Source of the DNA: Sphingomonadaceae bacterium
GTDB lineage: Bacteria; Pseudomonadota; Alphaproteobacteria; Sphingomonadales; Sphingomonadaceae
Direction: 5' to 3'
DNA: 64,000 nucleotides
Assembly: GCA_947476425.1 (NCBI GenBank)
Contig: CANJQJ010000002.1
Span: 1 to 64,000, forward strand
This document shows, piece by piece, positions 62,512-64,000 of the stretch. Within the stretch, counting starts at the first letter, position 1. Each line of letters opens with the position of its first letter. The notes beneath the pieces are model-generated. The model worked only from the letters and a program-made list of their open reading frames with translations. It did no database searches and was not told the origin of the DNA. Both the position numbers and the translations under genes were made by a program.

Positions 62512-64000
62512 TGTACAAGTACGACCAATATGACCAGACGATCGTCGATGCGCGCGTCGAGGAATTCCGCGAGCAGGTCGGGCGTCGCCTGTCGGGCGAG
62601 TTGAGCGAGGACCAGTTCAAGCCGCTTCGGCTGATGAACGGCCTCTATCTCCAGCTTCACGCCTACATGCTGCGCGTTGCGATCCCCTATGGCACGCTTG
62701 ACAGCCGCCAGATGCGGATGCTCGCTCACATCGCGCGCAAATATGACCGCGACTATGGGCATTTCACCACGCGCCAGAATCTTCAGTATAACTGGATCAA
62801 GCTCGAGGATGCGCCCGACATTCTCGCCGACCTCGCGTCGGTCGAGATGCATGCGATCCAGACCAGCGGCAATTGCATCCGCAACATCTCGTCGGACCAG
62901 TTCGCCGGTGCGGCTGCCGATGAGGTCGAGGATCCCCGCCCATGGGCCGAATTGCTTCGCCAATGGTCGACCTTCCATCCGGAGTTCAGCTATCTGCCGC
63001 GCAAGTTCAAGATCGCAGTAATCGCATCCGACCAGGATCGCGCGGCGATGCGCCTGCACGACATCGGCCTGCAGGTGGTCCGCAACAACAAGGGCGAGAC
63101 CGGCTTCAAATTCTACGTCGGCGGCGGCATGGGGCGCACCCCGATCGTTGCCCCGCTGATCAGCGAATTCGTGCCCGCAACCGATCTGCTCAGCTACACC
63201 GAAGCCTGCCTGCGCGTGTATAATCGCTACGGCCGGCGCGATAATATCTACAAGGCGCGGATCAAGATCCTGCTCCACGAGATCGGCGCTGACGAATATC
63301 GTCGCCAGGTCGAGGAGGAGTTCGCTCACGTCAAGACGCTCGGCCTCGATCCGCCGGCGAGCGAGTTCGAACGCATCGCAGCGCATTTCGCACCCCCGGC
63401 GTGGGAAAGCGGGCTGCCCGATACGGTCGATCGTTCAAACGTCGATTTCGCCCAATGGGTCGACCAGAACGTCACTGCCCACAAGGCGCCGGGCTATGCC
63501 GTGGTAACGATCAGCCTCAAGCCGATCGACGGTATTCCGGGCGATGCTTCCTCCGCCCAGATCGACCTGATGGCCGATCTTGCCGAGACCTACAGCTTCG
63601 ACGAACTGCGCGTCACCCATGCGCAGAACATCGTGCTGCCGAATGTCCGCAAGGCCGATCTCCTCACGATGTGGCAGAAACTGGTCGATGCAAAGCTCGC
63701 CGATGCCAATATCGACCTGGTGACCGACATCATCGCTTGCCCCGGCCTGGATTATTGCAGCCTCGCCAATGCGCGTTCGATCCCGGTCGCGCAGAAGATT
63801 GCGGCGCGCTTCGCAGATCCAGCGCGCCAGCGCGATATCGGCGAGCTGAAGCTCAAGATCTCGGGCTGCATCAATGCCTGCGGCCACCATCATGCCGGCC
63901 ACATCGGAATCCTCGGCGTCGATCGCAAGGGTACGGAAAACTACCAATTGCTGCTTGGCGGCTCGGGTGCTGAAGATGCCAGCCTCGGCAAGATCGCCGG
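62511..64000 (+). CDS. Nitrite/sulfite reductase (siroheme, ferredoxin-type), 3' end outside window
   Basis: At least 496 residues from ATG 62511; no stop before the window ends. The N-terminal ferrodoxin-like repeat has LHAYMLRVAIPYGTLDSRQM and DYGHFTTRQNLQYNW; siroheme-pocket residues follow in IQTSGNCIRNISSD. The [4Fe-4S]-siroheme cysteines are CPGLDYC and SGCINACGHHHAGHIG (Cys-x5-Cys, Cys-x3-Cys). It is the one-subunit type; with cobA and DUF2849 it is most likely assimilatory sulfite reductase, nitrite being the alternative. Confidence 0.93.
   Translation, partial: MYKYDQYDQTIVDARVEEFREQVGRRLSGELSEDQFKPLRLMNGLYLQLHAYMLRVAIPYGTLDSRQMRMLAHIARKYDRDYGHFTTRQNLQYNWIKLEDAPDILADLASVEMHAIQTSGNCIRNISSDQFAGAAADEVEDPRPWAELLRQWSTFHPEFSYLPRKFKIAVIASDQDRAAMRLHDIGLQVVRNNKGETGFKFYVGGGMGRTPIVAPLISEFVPATDLLSYTEACLRVYNRYGRRDNIYKARIKILLHEIGADEYRRQVEEEFAHVKTLGLDPPASEFERIAAHFAPPAWESGLPDTVDRSNVDFAQWVDQNVTAHKAPGYAVVTISLKPIDGIPGDASSAQIDLMADLAETYSFDELRVTHAQNIVLPNVRKADLLTMWQKLVDAKLADANIDLVTDIIACPGLDYCSLANARSIPVAQKIAARFADPARQRDIGELKLKISGCINACGHHHAGHIGILGVDRKGTENYQLLLGGSGAEDASLGKIA

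Overview
The window is GC-rich chromosomal DNA from an alphaproteobacterium, most likely of the order Sphingomonadales (Sphingomonas or a close relative). Four things point there: a tandem-domain Hfq, a surface protein with the PEPxxWA sorting tail, the order dusB-ntrB-ntrC-ntrY-ntrX-hfq-hflX, and a bamA-skp-fabZ cluster without the lipid A genes lpxD and lpxA, as expected of bacteria that use glycosphingolipids instead of LPS. Coding density is high, starts are often GTG or TTG, and stop/start overlaps of four bases are common. Almost all of it is core genome.

Layout. 1-147: the 5' end of an IS5-type transposase, cut by the window edge. 210-2691: a Pho-box-like site, pstS, an OprO/OprP-type porin and a strong terminator (phosphate uptake). 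2701-6653: carbonic anhydrase, lipA with a coupled COQ10/RatA-type gene, a CinA-type amidase and the fused ispDF. 6740-16107 (+): dusB, the two-component pairs ntrBC and ntrYX, tandem hfq and hflX. 16290-25375 (-): a long run from peptidoglycan enzymes (MltB-type, RlpA-type, DacC-type) through tmk, holB, metG, tatD, an MBL hydrolase and a small membrane protein to mazG. 25544-26149 (-): a PEP-CTERM protein. 26429-26680: a decayed tRNA-Ser copy followed by an intact tRNA-Ser(TGA).

26698-36503 (-) is the accessory-looking part. It holds a 942-residue adenylation/carrier/membrane-acyltransferase fusion, a CrtI/PYROXD2-like flavoenzyme, and a tight operon of SDR, cytochrome P450, molybdopterin oxidoreductase and SDR that looks catabolic but whose substrate I cannot tell. 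36667-47986 (-): rpmE, then the envelope and translation cluster rpsB-tsf-pyrH-frr-uppS-cdsA-dxr-rseP-bamA-skp-fabZ (listed in direction of transcription). 48205-49935: a small membrane protein convergent with pssA and psd. 50137-53779 (+): icd and a GGDEF-EAL protein. 53784-58502 (-): SH3 protein, glutamine amidotransferase, nitronate monooxygenase-like protein, glycosyltransferase and alpha/beta hydrolase. 58539-64000 (+): selO, an astD-like dehydrogenase, then a siroheme/sulfite (or nitrite) reduction operon that runs off the end.

Repeats. A roughly 113-base nested inverted repeat occurs three times in the same orientation, at 4788, 16139 and 31338, with a partial inverted copy at 4909. 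A second family built on CGTCATCCC palindromes is densest at 37037-37171. An almost identical 24-base terminator hairpin ends both the porin gene and the PEP-CTERM gene. No CRISPR array, prophage or replication origin was seen. I found no convincing new defence or mobile system; the items most worth following are the A-T-acyltransferase fusion, the tandem Hfq, the P450/molybdoenzyme operon and the dispersed hairpin family.
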